Positions 1 to 9,967 of a DNA stretch of 64,000 bases are shown here, piece by piece (the first letter of the stretch is position 1; every line of letters begins with the position of its first letter). Origin of the DNA: Mycobacterium shinjukuense (GTDB lineage Bacteria > Actinomycetota > Actinomycetes > Mycobacteriales > Mycobacteriaceae). The notes below the pieces were generated by a model. It searched no databases. It saw only the letters and a program-made list of their open reading frames with translations, and was not told the DNA's origin. The translations under genes were made by a program, and so were the position numbers. The DNA lies in the NCBI RefSeq assembly GCF_010730055.1, contig NZ_AP022575.1, positions 3,720,001 to 3,784,000 of the forward strand, in the 5' to 3' direction.

Positions 1-420
1 CACTGGATCGCCTTGACACCGCCACGGATTCCGCGGGTGCAGACGCTGCAGCAGGTGGTGGGCTCGCAGGATCCGGTGTTGCTGGACTGGCTGGTCGGTT
101 TGGCCTTTCCGTGCCAGCGACCGTTCGGCCATCACAACGGCGTCGTCGAAACGCCGAAGTGGCGCATCCTGCCCGACCGGTTCGGCGCCGAGGCCAACTC
201 CCCGGTGATGGACAACAACGGCGGCGGACCGCTGGGCATCACCGAACTCCTGCTGCACGCGACCACGGTTGCCAGCTACCTCAAAGACGACTGGTTCCGG
301 GACTGGGGAGCCCTGCAGCGGTTGACGCCCTACTACCCCGACGCCACCCCCGCCCGGCTACGGCTGGGCACGGTGACCCGCAACGGGCTGTGGAACCCGG
401 CGCCGCTGCGGCACGGGTAG
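1..420 (+). CDS. embC: Arabinosyltransferase EmbC, C-terminal fragment (gene starts before the window)
   Basis: Membrane arabinosyltransferase that extends the arabinan of lipoarabinomannan using decaprenyl-phosphoryl-arabinose. Only the last 139 codons are in the window, read in frame from base 1 to the TAG at 418-420. The piece is the periplasmic C-terminal carbohydrate-binding domain. It shares with the two following Emb proteins the pattern TPPR(I/V)P...LQ, GLAFPCQRP, the ...RILPD block and the DWFRDWG motif near the end. Assignment to EmbC rather than EmbA or EmbB rests on position (first of three) and on segments such as ETPKWRILPDRFGAEANSPV and RLTPYYPDA, which I recognise from EmbC. 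Unlike M. tuberculosis, the next gene is not embA but a minus-strand oxidoreductase that ends 36 bp downstream. Confidence 0.95.
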   Translation, partial: HWIALTPPRIPRVQTLQQVVGSQDPVLLDWLVGLAFPCQRPFGHHNGVVETPKWRILPDRFGAEANSPVMDNNGGGPLGITELLLHATTVASYLKDDWFRDWGALQRLTPYYPDATPARLRLGTVTRNGLWNPAPLRHG

Positions 421-455
421 CCACCAGGCAGCCCGCCGCTCGGTGCGCGGGTGCG

Positions 456-1097
456 TCAGTCGCTCGGGTAATGAATGTGCACGCCGGCCTGCTGGGCCTT
501 GGCGGCCTGCACCATGCGGCGCGCGACGGCATCCGGATGCACCGGCCGGTAGCGGGCCAGCGGGCCGACCATCACCGGGGACACCAGCGGCACCAGCACC
601 TTCCCGAGGTCTTCGGCACGTCGGCCTTCCGCGCGCGACCCGAGCAGCAACGATGGCCGGAAGATGTGCACGGTGGGCAACGTCATCGCCGACACGGCCC
701 GCTCCGCTTCGGCTTTGACCCGGCTGTAAAAGCTTGGCGACCGTGCGCTGGCCCCAATCGCGGTGACCAGGAGGAACTGCCGCGCCTGGCCGTCGGAGGC
801 CAGCTGGGCCAGCTTGACGACGTACCCGTGGTCCACCTTGCGGAACGCCTCTCGTGAGCCCGCCTTGGCCATCGTGGTGCCTAGGCAGCAAAAGACGTCG
901 GCGCCGGCGAACAATCCGATGTGCGGATCGAGATCGTCGAAGTCCACCACGTGCTCGACCAGCTTGGCCTCCTCGGACCCGCCGGGGCGACGCACCAGGG
1001 TATGCACCCGGTCCCAGGTGGGGTCGGCGAGCAGCAGCCGCAGCAGCTGGCCGCCGACATGGCCGCTCGCCCCGGCCACAACCGCGGTCCTCGTCAT
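456..1097 (-). CDS. NAD(P)-binding atypical short-chain oxidoreductase (NmrA/TIP30-like), inserted between embC and embA
   Basis: Protein of 213 residues with an N-terminal Rossmann fold. The dinucleotide-binding motif GASGHVGG lies at residues 8-15, directly after a hydrophobic first strand. FYSRVKAEAE, around two thirds along, carries a Lys of the kind used as catalytic base in the extended SDR/NmrA group, and the rest resembles the TIP30/HTATIP2-like NAD-binding family. The reading frame stays open a further 44 codons upstream, but the fold begins at the ATG at 1097, so I use that start. The gene is antisense to the emb genes and convergent with embC; its start faces embA across 140 bp. 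In M. tuberculosis embC is followed directly by embA. Substrate and pathway cannot be told from sequence, and a role in arabinan synthesis is not implied. Confidence 0.8.
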   Translation of the reverse strand: MTRTAVVAGASGHVGGQLLRLLLADPTWDRVHTLVRRPGGSEEAKLVEHVVDFDDLDPHIGLFAGADVFCCLGTTMAKAGSREAFRKVDHGYVVKLAQLASDGQARQFLLVTAIGASARSPSFYSRVKAEAERAVSAMTLPTVHIFRPSLLLGSRAEGRRAEDLGKVLVPLVSPVMVGPLARYRPVHPDAVARRMVQAAKAQQAGVHIHYPSD

Positions 1098-1223
1098 CGC
1101 GTGGGCCAGTTCTGCTCGTCGCACACAGGGATGCACAGTAACCGGTAGACGTAGGCGACCGCCCGCACGGCCCGCCAACCGTTTCGTGGCCCGGCATCCC
1201 CACACCACTTTAACCGCGTCGCC

Positions 1224-1229
1224 TACCAT
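1224..1229 (+). promoter_or_regulatory. Putative -10 element (TACCAT) of a leaderless embA transcript
   Basis: TACCAT fits the mycobacterial SigA -10 pattern TANNNT and ends 8 nt before the embA GTG, so transcription would start at or next to the start codon. No Shine-Dalgarno sequence is visible in the 20 nt before the GTG, which agrees with a leaderless mRNA. The element occupies -14 to -9 relative to the start codon, the interval where ethambutol-resistance mutations upstream of embA are reported in M. tuberculosis. No good -35 hexamer is evident. Confidence 0.5.
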
Positions 1230-1237
1230 CGACCCTC

Positions 1238-4200
1238 GTGCCCCACGACGGTAATGAGCGATCCCACCGGATCGCCCGGCTGGTAGCCGTCGTTTCGGGT
1301 TTGGCCGGTCTGCTGGTGTGCGCCCTGGTGCCGCTGCTTCCGGTGCGGCAGACCACCGCGACCATCGCGTGGCCGCAAGGCGCCACCGCCGACGGCGCCA
1401 TCACCGGGATCACCGCCCCACTGGTTTCCGGTGCGCCGCGTGCGCTGGACATCTCCATCCCGTGCTCGGCGATGGCCACCCTGCCCGCCGCCGGCGGCCT
1501 GGTGCTGTCCACGCTCCCCGCCGGCGGCGTGGACACCGGCAAGAGCGGGTTGTTCGTGCGCGCCGACAAGGACACCGTCGTCGTCGCGTTCCGGGACACC
1601 GTGGCCGCGATGGCGCCCCGCTCGGCGATCGCCGCCGGCGGCTGCGGCGTGCTGCACGTCTGGGCCAACACCGGCGGCGTGGGCGCGGAGTTCATCGGCA
1701 TCCCCGGCGCCGTCGGGACCCTGCCCCCGGAGAAGAAACCTCAGGTCGGCGGGATCTTCACCGATCTAAAGGTGCCCGCTCAGCCTGGCCTGTCGGCCGG
1801 CATCGACGTCGACACCCGGTTCATCACCGCGCCCACCGCGCTCAAGACGATCGCAATGGTCACCGGAGCGTTGGCCGTCTTGGCCGCCATCGCCGCCCAG
1901 GCTGTCTTGGACCGTCACAGCCGGGGCGCCCGACATCGCACCCGGGTGCGCCGGCGAGTCGGCATCACCACCAGGCTGGCCGATGCGGGCGTGCTCACCA
2001 CGCTGCTGCTCTGGCATGTCATCGGCGCCATCTCCTCCGACGACGGCTACAACCTCACCATCGCCCGGGTGGCGCCGAAAGCCGGCTACATCGCTAACTA
2101 CTACCGCTACTTCGGGACCACCGAGGCGCCGTTCGACTGGTACTTCTCGGTGCTGGCCCGGATGGCGGGGGTGAGCACCGCCGGGGTGTGGATGCGGTTA
2201 CCGGCCACGCTGGCCGGGATCGTGTGCTGGCTGCTCATCAGCCGGTGCGTGCTGGCGCGGTTGGGCCCGGCACGGGGTGGCCTGGCCGCCAATCGGGTGG
2301 CGGTGCTGACCGCGGGCGCGGTGTTTGTGGCCGCCTGGCTGCCGTTCAACAACGGTCTGCGGCCCGAACCGCTGATCGCGCTGGGTGTGCTGGTCACCTG
2401 GGTGCTGGTGGAACGCGCGATCGCGTCCGGGCGGCTGGCCCCGGCCGCGGTCGCCATCGTCGCAGCGTCGCTCACCGCGACGCTGGCACCGCAGGGGCTG
2501 ATCGCGATCGCCCCGCTGCTGACCGGTTCGCGCGCCATCGCCCAGACGATCCGCCGCCGCCGGCGAACCGACGGCGTGCTGGCCCCGCTGGCGGTGCTGG
2601 CGGCGTCGTTGTCACTGATCAGCGTGGTGGTGTTCCGAAGCCAGACGCTGGCCACGGTGGCCGAGTCGGCCCGCATCAAATACAAGGTCGGCCCGACGAT
2701 CGCGTGGTACCAGGATTTCCTGCGCTACTACTTCCTCACCGTCGAGAGCAATGCGGACGGCTCGATGGCGCGCCGGTTCGCCGTGCTGGTGCTGCTGCTG
2801 TGCCTGTTCGGGATGCTGTTCGTGCTGTTGCGGCGCGGCCGGGTGCCGGGGCTGGCCAGCGGCCCGGCCTGGCGGCTGATCGGCGCATGCGCGGTCGGGC
2901 TGCTGCTGCTGACCTTCACGCCGACGAAGTGGGCCGTGCAGTTCGGCGCGTTCGCCGGGCTGGCGGGCGCGCTGGGGGCGGTCACCGCCTTCACCGTCTC
3001 CCGGGTCGGCCTGCACAGCCGACGCAACCTCACGCTGTACATCACCGCGTTGCTGTTCGTGCTGGCGTGGGCCACCTCGGGCATCAACGGCTGGTTCTAC
3101 GTCGGCAACTATGGGGTGCCGTGGTATGACATCCAGCCGGTCATCGCCAGCCACCCGGTGACGTCGATGTTTTTGACGCTGTCGATCCTCACCGGCCTGC
3201 TGGCCGCTTGGTACCACTTCCGCATGGACTACGCCGGGCACACCGAGGTCACCGACAACCGTCGCAACCGCATCCTGGCCTCCACCCCGCTGTTGGTGGT
3301 GGCGGTGATCATGGTCTTGGGCGAGGTCGGCTCGATGGCCAAGGCCGCCGTGTTCCGCTACCCGCTCTACACCACCGCCAAGGCCAACCTGGTCGCTATC
3401 ACGTCCGGCCTTTCACCCGCTAGCTGCGCCATGGCCGACGACGTGCTGGCCGAGCCCGACCCGAATGCCGGCATGCTGCAACCGGTTCCGGGCCAGACAT
3501 TCGGACCCGACGGCCCGCTGGGCGGCATCAACCCGGTCGGCTTCAAACCAGAGGGCGTGGGTGACGACCTGAAATCCGACCCGGTGGTGAGCAAGCCCGG
3601 AGTGGTCAACTCCGACGCGTCACCCAACAAGCCCAACGCCGCCATCACCGACTCCGCGGGCACCGCCGGTGGCAAGGGCCCGGTCGGGATCAACGGGTCA
3701 CACGCCGCGCTGCCGTTCGGGCTGGACCCCGCCCGCACCCCGGTGATGGGCAGCTACGGCGAAAACACCCTGGCCGCGACGGCCACCTCGGCCTGGTACC
3801 GACTGCCGCCGCGCACACCCGACCGGCCGCTGGTGGTGGTGTCCGCGGCCGGCGCCATCTGGTCCTACAAGGAGGACGGCGACTTCGTCTACGGACAATC
3901 GCTGAAACTGCAGTGGGGTGCCACCAAACCCGACGGCGGCATCCAGCCGCTGGCGCAGGTGTACCCGATCGACCTGGGGCCGCAGCCCGCGTGGCGCAAC
4001 CTGCGGTTCCCGCTGACCTGGGCCCCGCCGGAGGCCGACGTGGCGCGCATCGTCGCCTACGACCCGAACCTGAGTTCCGAGCAGTGGTTCGCCTTCACCC
4101 CGCCGCGCGTCCCCGTGCTGCAGACCCTGCAGCGGCTGATCGGGTCGCAGACTCCGGTGTTGATGGACATCGCCACCGCGGCCAACTTCCCCTGCCAGCG

Positions 4201-4513
4201 ACCGTTCACCGAACACCTTGGCATTGCCGAGCTTCCGCAGTACCGCATCCTGCCCGACCACAAGCAGACGGCGGTGTCGTCGAACCTGTGGCAGTCCAGC
4301 TCCACTGGCGGGCCGTTCCTGTTCACCCAGGCGCTGCTGCGGACCTCGACGATCGCGACCTACCTGCGTGATGACTGGTACCGCGACTGGGGATCGGTGG
4401 AGCAGTACCACCGCCTGGTGCCGGCCGATCAGGCGCCCAACGCCGTCGTTCAGCAGGGCGTGATCACCGTGCCCGGCTGGAGCCGGCCCGGACCGATTAG
4501 GGCCCTGCCGTGA
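1238..4513 (+). CDS. embA: Arabinosyltransferase EmbA
   Basis: GT-C family membrane arabinosyltransferase of 1091 residues that, with EmbB, builds the branched arabinan termini of arabinogalactan from decaprenyl-phosphoryl-arabinose. The GTG start gives [14 protein letters not shown], nearly identical to the M. tuberculosis N-terminus. A first membrane helix at about residues 14-35 is followed by a periplasmic domain. The catalytic DDGY motif is at residues 268-271, just after the second membrane helix (LLLWHVIGA). A polytopic core follows to about residue 700, then a long C-terminal carbohydrate-binding region ending in the DDWYRDWG block. The last bases overlap embB in GTGA, so embA and embB are probably translationally coupled. 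With the oxidoreductase gene upstream on the other strand, embA cannot simply be read through from embC and probably relies on its own promoter at 1224-1229. Confidence 0.97.
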   Translation: MPHDGNERSHRIARLVAVVSGLAGLLVCALVPLLPVRQTTATIAWPQGATADGAITGITAPLVSGAPRALDISIPCSAMATLPAAGGLVLSTLPAGGVDTGKSGLFVRADKDTVVVAFRDTVAAMAPRSAIAAGGCGVLHVWANTGGVGAEFIGIPGAVGTLPPEKKPQVGGIFTDLKVPAQPGLSAGIDVDTRFITAPTALKTIAMVTGALAVLAAIAAQAVLDRHSRGARHRTRVRRRVGITTRLADAGVLTTLLLWHVIGAISSDDGYNLTIARVAPKAGYIANYYRYFGTTEAPFDWYFSVLARMAGVSTAGVWMRLPATLAGIVCWLLISRCVLARLGPARGGLAANRVAVLTAGAVFVAAWLPFNNGLRPEPLIALGVLVTWVLVERAIASGRLAPAAVAIVAASLTATLAPQGLIAIAPLLTGSRAIAQTIRRRRRTDGVLAPLAVLAASLSLISVVVFRSQTLATVAESARIKYKVGPTIAWYQDFLRYYFLTVESNADGSMARRFAVLVLLLCLFGMLFVLLRRGRVPGLASGPAWRLIGACAVGLLLLTFTPTKWAVQFGAFAGLAGALGAVTAFTVSRVGLHSRRNLTLYITALLFVLAWATSGINGWFYVGNYGVPWYDIQPVIASHPVTSMFLTLSILTGLLAAWYHFRMDYAGHTEVTDNRRNRILASTPLLVVAVIMVLGEVGSMAKAAVFRYPLYTTAKANLVAITSGLSPASCAMADDVLAEPDPNAGMLQPVPGQTFGPDGPLGGINPVGFKPEGVGDDLKSDPVVSKPGVVNSDASPNKPNAAITDSAGTAGGKGPVGINGSHAALPFGLDPARTPVMGSYGENTLAATATSAWYRLPPRTPDRPLVVVSAAGAIWSYKEDGDFVYGQSLKLQWGATKPDGGIQPLAQVYPIDLGPQPAWRNLRFPLTWAPPEADVARIVAYDPNLSSEQWFAFTPPRVPVLQTLQRLIGSQTPVLMDIATAANFPCQRPFTEHLGIAELPQYRILPDHKQTAVSSNLWQSSSTGGPFLFTQALLRTSTIATYLRDDWYRDWGSVEQYHRLVPADQAPNAVVQQGVITVPGWSRPGPIRALP

Positions 4514-7500
4514 CCGTGGGCGCGAACAGACGCAAAAGCACCCCAAATCGGGCGATTTTGGGTGCTTTTGCGTCTGCTCGCAAGACGAGCTGGGTGGCGA
4601 CCATGGCCGGGCTGATCGGCTTCGTGTTGTCGATGGCGACACCGCTGCTGCCGGTCGTGCAGACCACAGCCATGCTGAACTGGCCGCAGCAGGGCCGGCT
4701 GGCCAGTGTGACGGCGCCGTTGATCTCGTTGACTCCGGTCGACCTGACGGCCAGCGTGCCGTGCGGCATCGTGCGTGCCCTGCCACCCGCGGGCGGGGTG
4801 GTGCTGGGCACCGCACCCAAGCAGGGCAAGGACGCCAATTTGCAGGCGTTGTTCGTCGTCGTCAGCGCCCAGCGCGTGGACGTCACCGACCGCAACGTGG
4901 TGATCCTGTCCGTGTCGCGCGAGCAGGTGACGTCCCCGCAGTGTCAACGCATCGAGGTCACCTCCACCCACGCCGGAACCTTCGCCACCTTCGTCGGGCT
5001 CACGGACCCGTCGGGCGCGCCGCTGCGCAGCGGCTTCCCCGACCCCAACCTGCGCCCGCAGATCGTCGGGGTGTTCACCGACCTGACCGGGCCCGCGCCG
5101 CCCGGGCTGGCGGTCTCGGCGACCATCGACACCCGGTTCTCCACCCGGCCGACCACACTGAAACTGCTGGCGATCATCGGTGCGATCGTGGCCACCGTCG
5201 TTGCGCTGATCGCCTTGTGGCGCCTCGACCGGCTCGACGGGCGCCGGATGCGCCGGCTGATCCCGGCCACCTGGCGCACCTTCACCCTGGCCGACGCCGT
5301 GGTGATCGCCACGTTCCTGCTCTGGCATGTCATTGGTGCGAACTCGTCGGACGACGGCTACATCCTCGGCATGGCCCGGGTCGCCGACCGCGCCGGCTAC
5401 ATGTCCAACTACTTCCGCTGGTTCGGCAGCCCCGAGGACCCGTTCGGCTGGTACTACAACCTGCTGGCGCTGATGACCCACGTGAGCGACGCCAGCCTGT
5501 GGATGCGGTTGCCGGATCTGTTCGCCGGCCTGGTGTGCTGGCTGCTGCTCTCGCGTGAGGTGCTGCCCCGGCTGGGGCCGGCGGTGGCGGCCAGCAGGCC
5601 GGCCACCTGGGCGGCGGCCATGGTCCTGTTGACCGCGTGGATGCCGTTCAACAACGGACTTCGCCCCGAGGGCATCATCGCGTTGGGCTCGCTGGTCACC
5701 TACGTGCTGATCGAACGGTCGATACGGTACAGCCGACTCACGCCGGCGGCGCTGGCAATCATCACGGCCGCGTTCACGCTGGGTGTCCAACCCACCGGGC
5801 TGATCGCGGTGGCCGCGCTGGTGGCCGGTGGTCGCCCGATGCTGCGGATCCTGGTGCGCCGCCATCGCCTGGTGGGCACGTTGCCGTTGGTCGCCCCACT
5901 GCTGGCCGCCGGCACCATCATCCTCACCGTGGTGTTCGCCGACCAGACGCTGCGGGCGGTGTTGGAAGCCACCAGGATTCGCGGCAAGATCGGTCCCAGC
6001 CAGGCCTGGTACACCGAGAACCTGCGCTACTACTACCTCATCCTGCCCACCGTCGACGGTTCGCTGTCCCGCCGGTTCGGCTTCCTGATCACCGCGCTGT
6101 GCCTGTTCACCGCGATGTTTATCATGTTGCGGCGCAAGCGGATTCCTGGTGTGGCCCGCGGCCCGGCGTGGCGGCTGATGGGGGTCATCTTCGCCACCAT
6201 GTTCTTCCTGATGTTCACCCCCACCAAGTGGGTGCACCACTTCGGGTTGTTCGCCGCGGTGGGGGCGGCGATGGCGGCGCTGACCACGGTGCTGGTATCC
6301 CCCTCGGTGCTGCGCTGGTCGCGCAACCGGATGGCGTTTGTGGCGGCGCTGTTGTTCATGCTGGCGTTGTGCTGGGCCACCACCAACGGCTGGTGGTATG
6401 TCTCCAGCTACGGCGTGCCGTTCAACAGCGCCATGCCGAGGATTGACGGAATCACGGTCAGCACAATCTTTTTCACGCTCTTCGCGATCGCCGCCGGCTA
6501 TGCGGCCTGGTTGCACTTCGCGCCCCGCGGCGCGGGTGAGGGACCGTTGACCCGGGCGCTGACCACCGCGCCGGTACCGATCGTGGCCGGCTTCATGGCG
6601 GTGGTGTTCGTCGCGTCCATGGTGGCCGGGATCGTGCGACAGTACCCCACCTACTCCAACGGCTGGTCCAACCTGCGGGCCTTCGTCGGCGGTTGCGGCC
6701 TGGCCGACGACGTGCTCGTGGAACCGGACCCCAACGCCGGCTTCATGACCGCGTTGCCCGGCGACTACGGCCCGCTGGGACCGCTCGGTGGCAGCGACCC
6801 GGTCGGCTTCACGCCCAACGGGGTGCCCGAACACACCGTGGCCGAGGCGATCGTGATGAAGCCCAACCAGCCCGGCACCGACTACGACTGGGACGCGCCG
6901 ACCAAGCTGACGACGCCGGGCATCAACGGTTCCACGGTGCCGCTGCCGTACCAGCTCGATCCCGCCCGGGTGCCGCTGGCCGGCACCTACACCACCGGCG
7001 CGCAGCAGCAAAGCCGCCTGGCATCGGCGTGGTACCTGCTGCCCACGCCGGACCACGGGCATCCGCTGGTGGTGATCACCGCGGCCGGCAAGATCGCCGG
7101 CCATAGCGTGTTGCACGGCTACACCCCCGGCCAGACGGTGGCGCTGGAATACGCCCGGCCGGGGCCGGGCGCGTTGGTGCCCGCCGGCCGGGTGGTGCCC
7201 GACGATCTGTACGGCGAGCAGCCCAAGGCGTGGCGCAATCTGCGATTTGCCCGCGACAAGATGCCCGCAGACGCCGTCGCGGTCCGGGTGATCGCCGAAG
7301 ACCTGTCACTGACCCCGGAAGACTGGATCGCGGTCACCCCGCCGCGGGTGCCGGACCTGCGCTCCCTGCAGGAATACGTCGGCTCCACGCAGCCGGTGCT
7401 GCTGGACTGGGCGGTGGGTTTGGCCTTCCCGTGCCAACAGCCGATGCTGCACGTCAACGGCGTCACCGAGATCCCGAAATTCCGCATCACGCCGGACTAT

Positions 7501-7743
7501 TCGGCCAAGAAGCTGGACACCGACACCTGGCAGGACGGCACCAACGGCGGCCTGCTCGGAATCACCGACCTGCTGCTGCGGGCCCACGTGATGGCCACCT
7601 ACCTGTCCCGCGACTGGGCGCGCGACTGGGGGTCCCTGCGCAAGTTCGACACCCTGGTCGACGCTCCGCCCGCGCGGCTCCAACTGGGCACCGCGACCCG
7701 CAGCGGATGGTGGTCTCCGGGCAAGATCCGGATCGGTCCCTAA
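4510..7743 (+). CDS. embB: Arabinosyltransferase EmbB (ethambutol target)
   Basis: GT-C arabinosyltransferase of 1077 residues, partner of EmbA in arabinogalactan synthesis and the main ethambutol target. The GTG start overlaps the embA TGA by 4 nt. Codons 5-24 are encoded by a near-perfect 60-bp palindrome (4522-4581) and form the short basic cytoplasmic tail before the first membrane helix (about residues 26-48). Catalytic DDGY is at residues 281-284. It is followed by ILGM, in which Met288 corresponds to M. tuberculosis Met306, so the main ethambutol-resistance position is wild type. The Gly of NNGLRPEG (406 in M. tuberculosis) and the Gln of GPSQAW (497) are also unchanged. The protein is about 20 residues shorter than the M. 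tuberculosis one, mainly through a missing loop after the second hydrophobic segment. The stop lies 5 nt from the convergent arylsulfotransferase-like gene. Confidence 0.97.
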   Translation: MTVGANRRKSTPNRAILGAFASARKTSWVATMAGLIGFVLSMATPLLPVVQTTAMLNWPQQGRLASVTAPLISLTPVDLTASVPCGIVRALPPAGGVVLGTAPKQGKDANLQALFVVVSAQRVDVTDRNVVILSVSREQVTSPQCQRIEVTSTHAGTFATFVGLTDPSGAPLRSGFPDPNLRPQIVGVFTDLTGPAPPGLAVSATIDTRFSTRPTTLKLLAIIGAIVATVVALIALWRLDRLDGRRMRRLIPATWRTFTLADAVVIATFLLWHVIGANSSDDGYILGMARVADRAGYMSNYFRWFGSPEDPFGWYYNLLALMTHVSDASLWMRLPDLFAGLVCWLLLSREVLPRLGPAVAASRPATWAAAMVLLTAWMPFNNGLRPEGIIALGSLVTYVLIERSIRYSRLTPAALAIITAAFTLGVQPTGLIAVAALVAGGRPMLRILVRRHRLVGTLPLVAPLLAAGTIILTVVFADQTLRAVLEATRIRGKIGPSQAWYTENLRYYYLILPTVDGSLSRRFGFLITALCLFTAMFIMLRRKRIPGVARGPAWRLMGVIFATMFFLMFTPTKWVHHFGLFAAVGAAMAALTTVLVSPSVLRWSRNRMAFVAALLFMLALCWATTNGWWYVSSYGVPFNSAMPRIDGITVSTIFFTLFAIAAGYAAWLHFAPRGAGEGPLTRALTTAPVPIVAGFMAVVFVASMVAGIVRQYPTYSNGWSNLRAFVGGCGLADDVLVEPDPNAGFMTALPGDYGPLGPLGGSDPVGFTPNGVPEHTVAEAIVMKPNQPGTDYDWDAPTKLTTPGINGSTVPLPYQLDPARVPLAGTYTTGAQQQSRLASAWYLLPTPDHGHPLVVITAAGKIAGHSVLHGYTPGQTVALEYARPGPGALVPAGRVVPDDLYGEQPKAWRNLRFARDKMPADAVAVRVIAEDLSLTPEDWIAVTPPRVPDLRSLQEYVGSTQPVLLDWAVGLAFPCQQPMLHVNGVTEIPKFRITPDYSAKKLDTDTWQDGTNGGLLGITDLLLRAHVMATYLSRDWARDWGSLRKFDTLVDAPPARLQLGTATRSGWWSPGKIRIGP
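4522..4581. repeat. 60-bp near-perfect palindrome inside the start of embB
   Basis: Arms 4522-4550 and 4553-4581 (29 nt each) pair with only two mismatches across a 2-nt centre. The outer arms read GCGA(A/G)CAGACGCAAAAGC, followed by a C-run and an A/T step, closely matching the terminator-like palindrome at 11750-11805. Here it is coding: codons 5-24 of EmbB. No T-run follows the 3' arm, so efficient intrinsic termination is not expected. A stable hairpin this close to the start codon could still affect embA-embB coupling. Confidence 0.85.
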
Positions 7744-7748
7744 CTAAC

Positions 7749-9203
7749 CTAACGGGTGATCGGCGGTGTCTGGTTGATGACGGCGCCGCCCTCGTCGAGC
7801 GCCTGCAGTTGGTAGTAGCCGTCCATGCTTCCGGAAAGCGGGATCGCGGTGTCATATCCCGCCCAGTCGACGGTGGAAAGCGTTGTCATGGCGGTGCTTT
7901 CCGGGCCGTGCAGCAGCCGCCACCTGCGCACCGCGGTGGCGCCGTTCCAGGCGGCGTGGGCGGTGTGGTCGGTGAAGGTCAGTTGCGGTGGTTCGACGGG
8001 ATCGCCGGTCCACTCATCGAGAAACGCGCGATAGGTGCCCCCGGCCAGGGTGGCGTCATAGACCAGGTCGCCGTCGGGCGCGAACTCGGCGATGTGTTCG
8101 GCGGTGCCCCACCCGGAGAAGGTGTTGCCCCCCGGCCGCCGCTGCAGGTTGCCCATGGCGCCGGCGCTGAGCTTGTCGGGATGCGTTTGTGCCCGCAGCA
8201 GGGTGGCCCGGCGGGCGGTCCGGTCCAGGCGGATCCATTTCAGACTGCTGGGAACCGGTCCACCGCCCGTTTGCCCCGCGTTGCCTTCGAAGTGGTTGTC
8301 GAACAACGTCAGCGTGTCGGCGTCGGGCATCTCGGCGTCATGCTGGTAGCCGAATTCGACGCCGTCGCCCAGCTCGAACGTGGAGTGTTTCCCGCCGAGT
8401 TGCCAGTTGATCGCGCCGGTGCGGGGGTCGACGTTGAAGACCGTGGACATCGCGCGCATGCTGATCACCAGATTGCCCGCGGGGTCCAGCGCGATCGAGT
8501 TCATGTGGTACGGGTCGAGCACCTGTCCGGCGCTGTATTTCGCCGGCGAGTCGCTCACTGGAACGTGACTGCGCGCATCCCACAGAAACAGCGTCTTTTT
8601 CGTTGCCACGTCGACCACGGCGGCGATGCAGTTGTAAATCCTGCCGTCGTTGGGCCCGCCGAGGGCCGTCAGGTCGGCGCTGACCTCCTGATAGCAGGTG
8701 ATCAGGGCGCGCCCGTCGGAGGTGAGCCGGAATTCATGAATGTCCGACGACAGAGCTGACCCGGGTGTCAGCGTGGCGATCACGTTGTAGTGCGCGTCGG
8801 CGATGTAGCTGGCGCCCAGCCCGTGACTGCCTCGCTTGAGGCCCTGCCACCAGGTGAGCACCGGTTTGCCTTGGTAGCTTTGGACGCGGAGGTTACCGGC
8901 GGTCTGGCCGGCGGGCAGTTCGCGTTGCCACACCACGTTTCCGGCCTTGTCGGCGACGACGAGCACCGCGGGCCGCGAGCCGACGCCCGGATTGGCCGCC
9001 GTGGTCCCGGAGACGAAGAACACGTAGCCGGGCGCGCCCCCGGGCCGGTTGACGTTGACGGTGTAGCCCAATGACCGCGCCGAGACCGCGGATGCTTGCG
9101 GGGTTGCCGACTTGCTGTCGCGCCAACCGCACGCGGTGGCCGTCAACACGGTGCCCGCCAGCATCCCGAGCTGACGCCGGGATATCCGGAATTCTGTTGT
9201 CAT
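7749..9203 (-). CDS. Secreted arylsulfotransferase-like (ASST) beta-propeller protein
   Basis: Protein of 484 residues resembling the Arylsulfotran_2 (ASST) family. The start is placed at the ATG at 9203 because it begins a Tat-type signal sequence, with SRRQLG followed by the hydrophobic stretch MLAGTVLTATA. A Cys after TATA could be a lipid site, but the -3 residue is Ala, so the lipobox is weak. The frame is open 19 codons further upstream to a GTG at 9260. Family-like segments include HEFRLTSDGRALITCYQE, DPYHMNSIALDPAGNLVIS and GYQHDAEMPD, with conserved His positions typical of ASST propellers. ASST enzymes move sulfate from phenolic donors to phenolic acceptors, but whether this protein does so is unproven. 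It is convergent with embB and divergent from the next gene. The M. tuberculosis gene at this place is Rv3796. Confidence 0.75.
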   Translation of the reverse strand: MTTEFRISRRQLGMLAGTVLTATACGWRDSKSATPQASAVSARSLGYTVNVNRPGGAPGYVFFVSGTTAANPGVGSRPAVLVVADKAGNVVWQRELPAGQTAGNLRVQSYQGKPVLTWWQGLKRGSHGLGASYIADAHYNVIATLTPGSALSSDIHEFRLTSDGRALITCYQEVSADLTALGGPNDGRIYNCIAAVVDVATKKTLFLWDARSHVPVSDSPAKYSAGQVLDPYHMNSIALDPAGNLVISMRAMSTVFNVDPRTGAINWQLGGKHSTFELGDGVEFGYQHDAEMPDADTLTLFDNHFEGNAGQTGGGPVPSSLKWIRLDRTARRATLLRAQTHPDKLSAGAMGNLQRRPGGNTFSGWGTAEHIAEFAPDGDLVYDATLAGGTYRAFLDEWTGDPVEPPQLTFTDHTAHAAWNGATAVRRWRLLHGPESTAMTTLSTVDWAGYDTAIPLSGSMDGYYQLQALDEGGAVINQTPPITR

Positions 9204-9411
9204 TGCGGCATTTTCGATGTGCAATGCGTCCCGGTCATCAAACTCCTTCGCCGGCTTCACTTGCTGCGGCCGGCCGGTCGACGCGGTTCCACCCTTACAC
9301 GGCGACGGCCTCTGGCCACCCGAAAAGCTGAGCTAGTCTGGATTCGCTGAGCCAATTCCGTCAATATCTAGCGTGAGATCGGATCGCTCAGCAGCAGGGA
9401 TGGTGGGGCAG

Positions 9412-9930
9412 ATGCGCACGCTGACACGCTTGGGTCTATCCACGGCGACCATCGGCCTGGTGACTTCGTTAGCCGGGACGCTTGCGATTGGCACGGCCGC
9501 CGCGTCGCCCAACTCGACCAAAACCCAAACCGTGGCTCTCCTTCCCGTTCTCCGATATTGTGATTTCGGCTTCGTCGCCACCGCCCCCCAGGTGCCGCTG
9601 CCCTTTCAAGGCACCGGATCGGTCGTCATGACCACCGCCGGCTCGAGCGTGACCGCCGAGGTACGCGTGGTGATCTACAACCGGCCGGACACCCACTACG
9701 ACGTCGGGCTGATCCAGGCGCCCCGGCCGTCGTCCGCTCCCTGCGGCCCCGGCGACCCGGGCACCGCCTTTGCCGGCCTTGACACCGACGCGGCCGGCGG
9801 CGGAACGGTGACCATTCACGACAGCATCCGGCCGGGCACCACCGGCGTGTGGGTCGCTGTCCAGCGCCCCAACCCGCACTCCCAATCTCCCGCCGAGTAC
9901 TACAGCTCTGAGATAGTGGCGCCGGTATAG
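9412..9930 (+). CDS. Small secreted protein of unknown function
   Basis: Hypothetical protein of 172 residues. The N-terminus MRTLTRLGLSTATIGLV...GTAAAS is a typical Sec signal peptide with probable cleavage after AAA at about residue 31. The mature part is small, contains two Cys, is rich in Thr, Ser, Pro and Gly, and has alternating hydrophobic strands (SVVMTTAGSSVTAEVRVVIY) suggesting a beta-sandwich. The ATG at 9412 has GTGGGG just upstream; another ATG at 9400 and a GTG at 9373 are in frame. I do not recognise the family. The gene is tandem with fadE35, 37 bp upstream of it, and diverges from the arylsulfotransferase-like gene. Confidence 0.65.
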   Translation: MRTLTRLGLSTATIGLVTSLAGTLAIGTAAASPNSTKTQTVALLPVLRYCDFGFVATAPQVPLPFQGTGSVVMTTAGSSVTAEVRVVIYNRPDTHYDVGLIQAPRPSSAPCGPGDPGTAFAGLDTDAAGGGTVTIHDSIRPGTTGVWVAVQRPNPHSQSPAEYYSSEIVAPV

Positions 9931-9967
9931 CCCGCGTCGGTGACGCGGTCCCATATAGAGTCCGGGC

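Noticed and set aside
4450..7116. 888-codon open frame on the minus strand across embB
   Set aside because: It is opposite a well-conserved gene in GC-rich DNA, its translation is Arg/Gln/Gly/His-rich low complexity with no domain, and such shadows accompany most long genes here (for example opposite pks13, fadD32, glfT2 and glf).
9130..9203. Typical lipoprotein signal in the arylsulfotransferase-like protein
   Set aside because: The Cys after TATA lacks the usual Leu/Val at -3, so only a Tat-like signal is called, not a lipoprotein.
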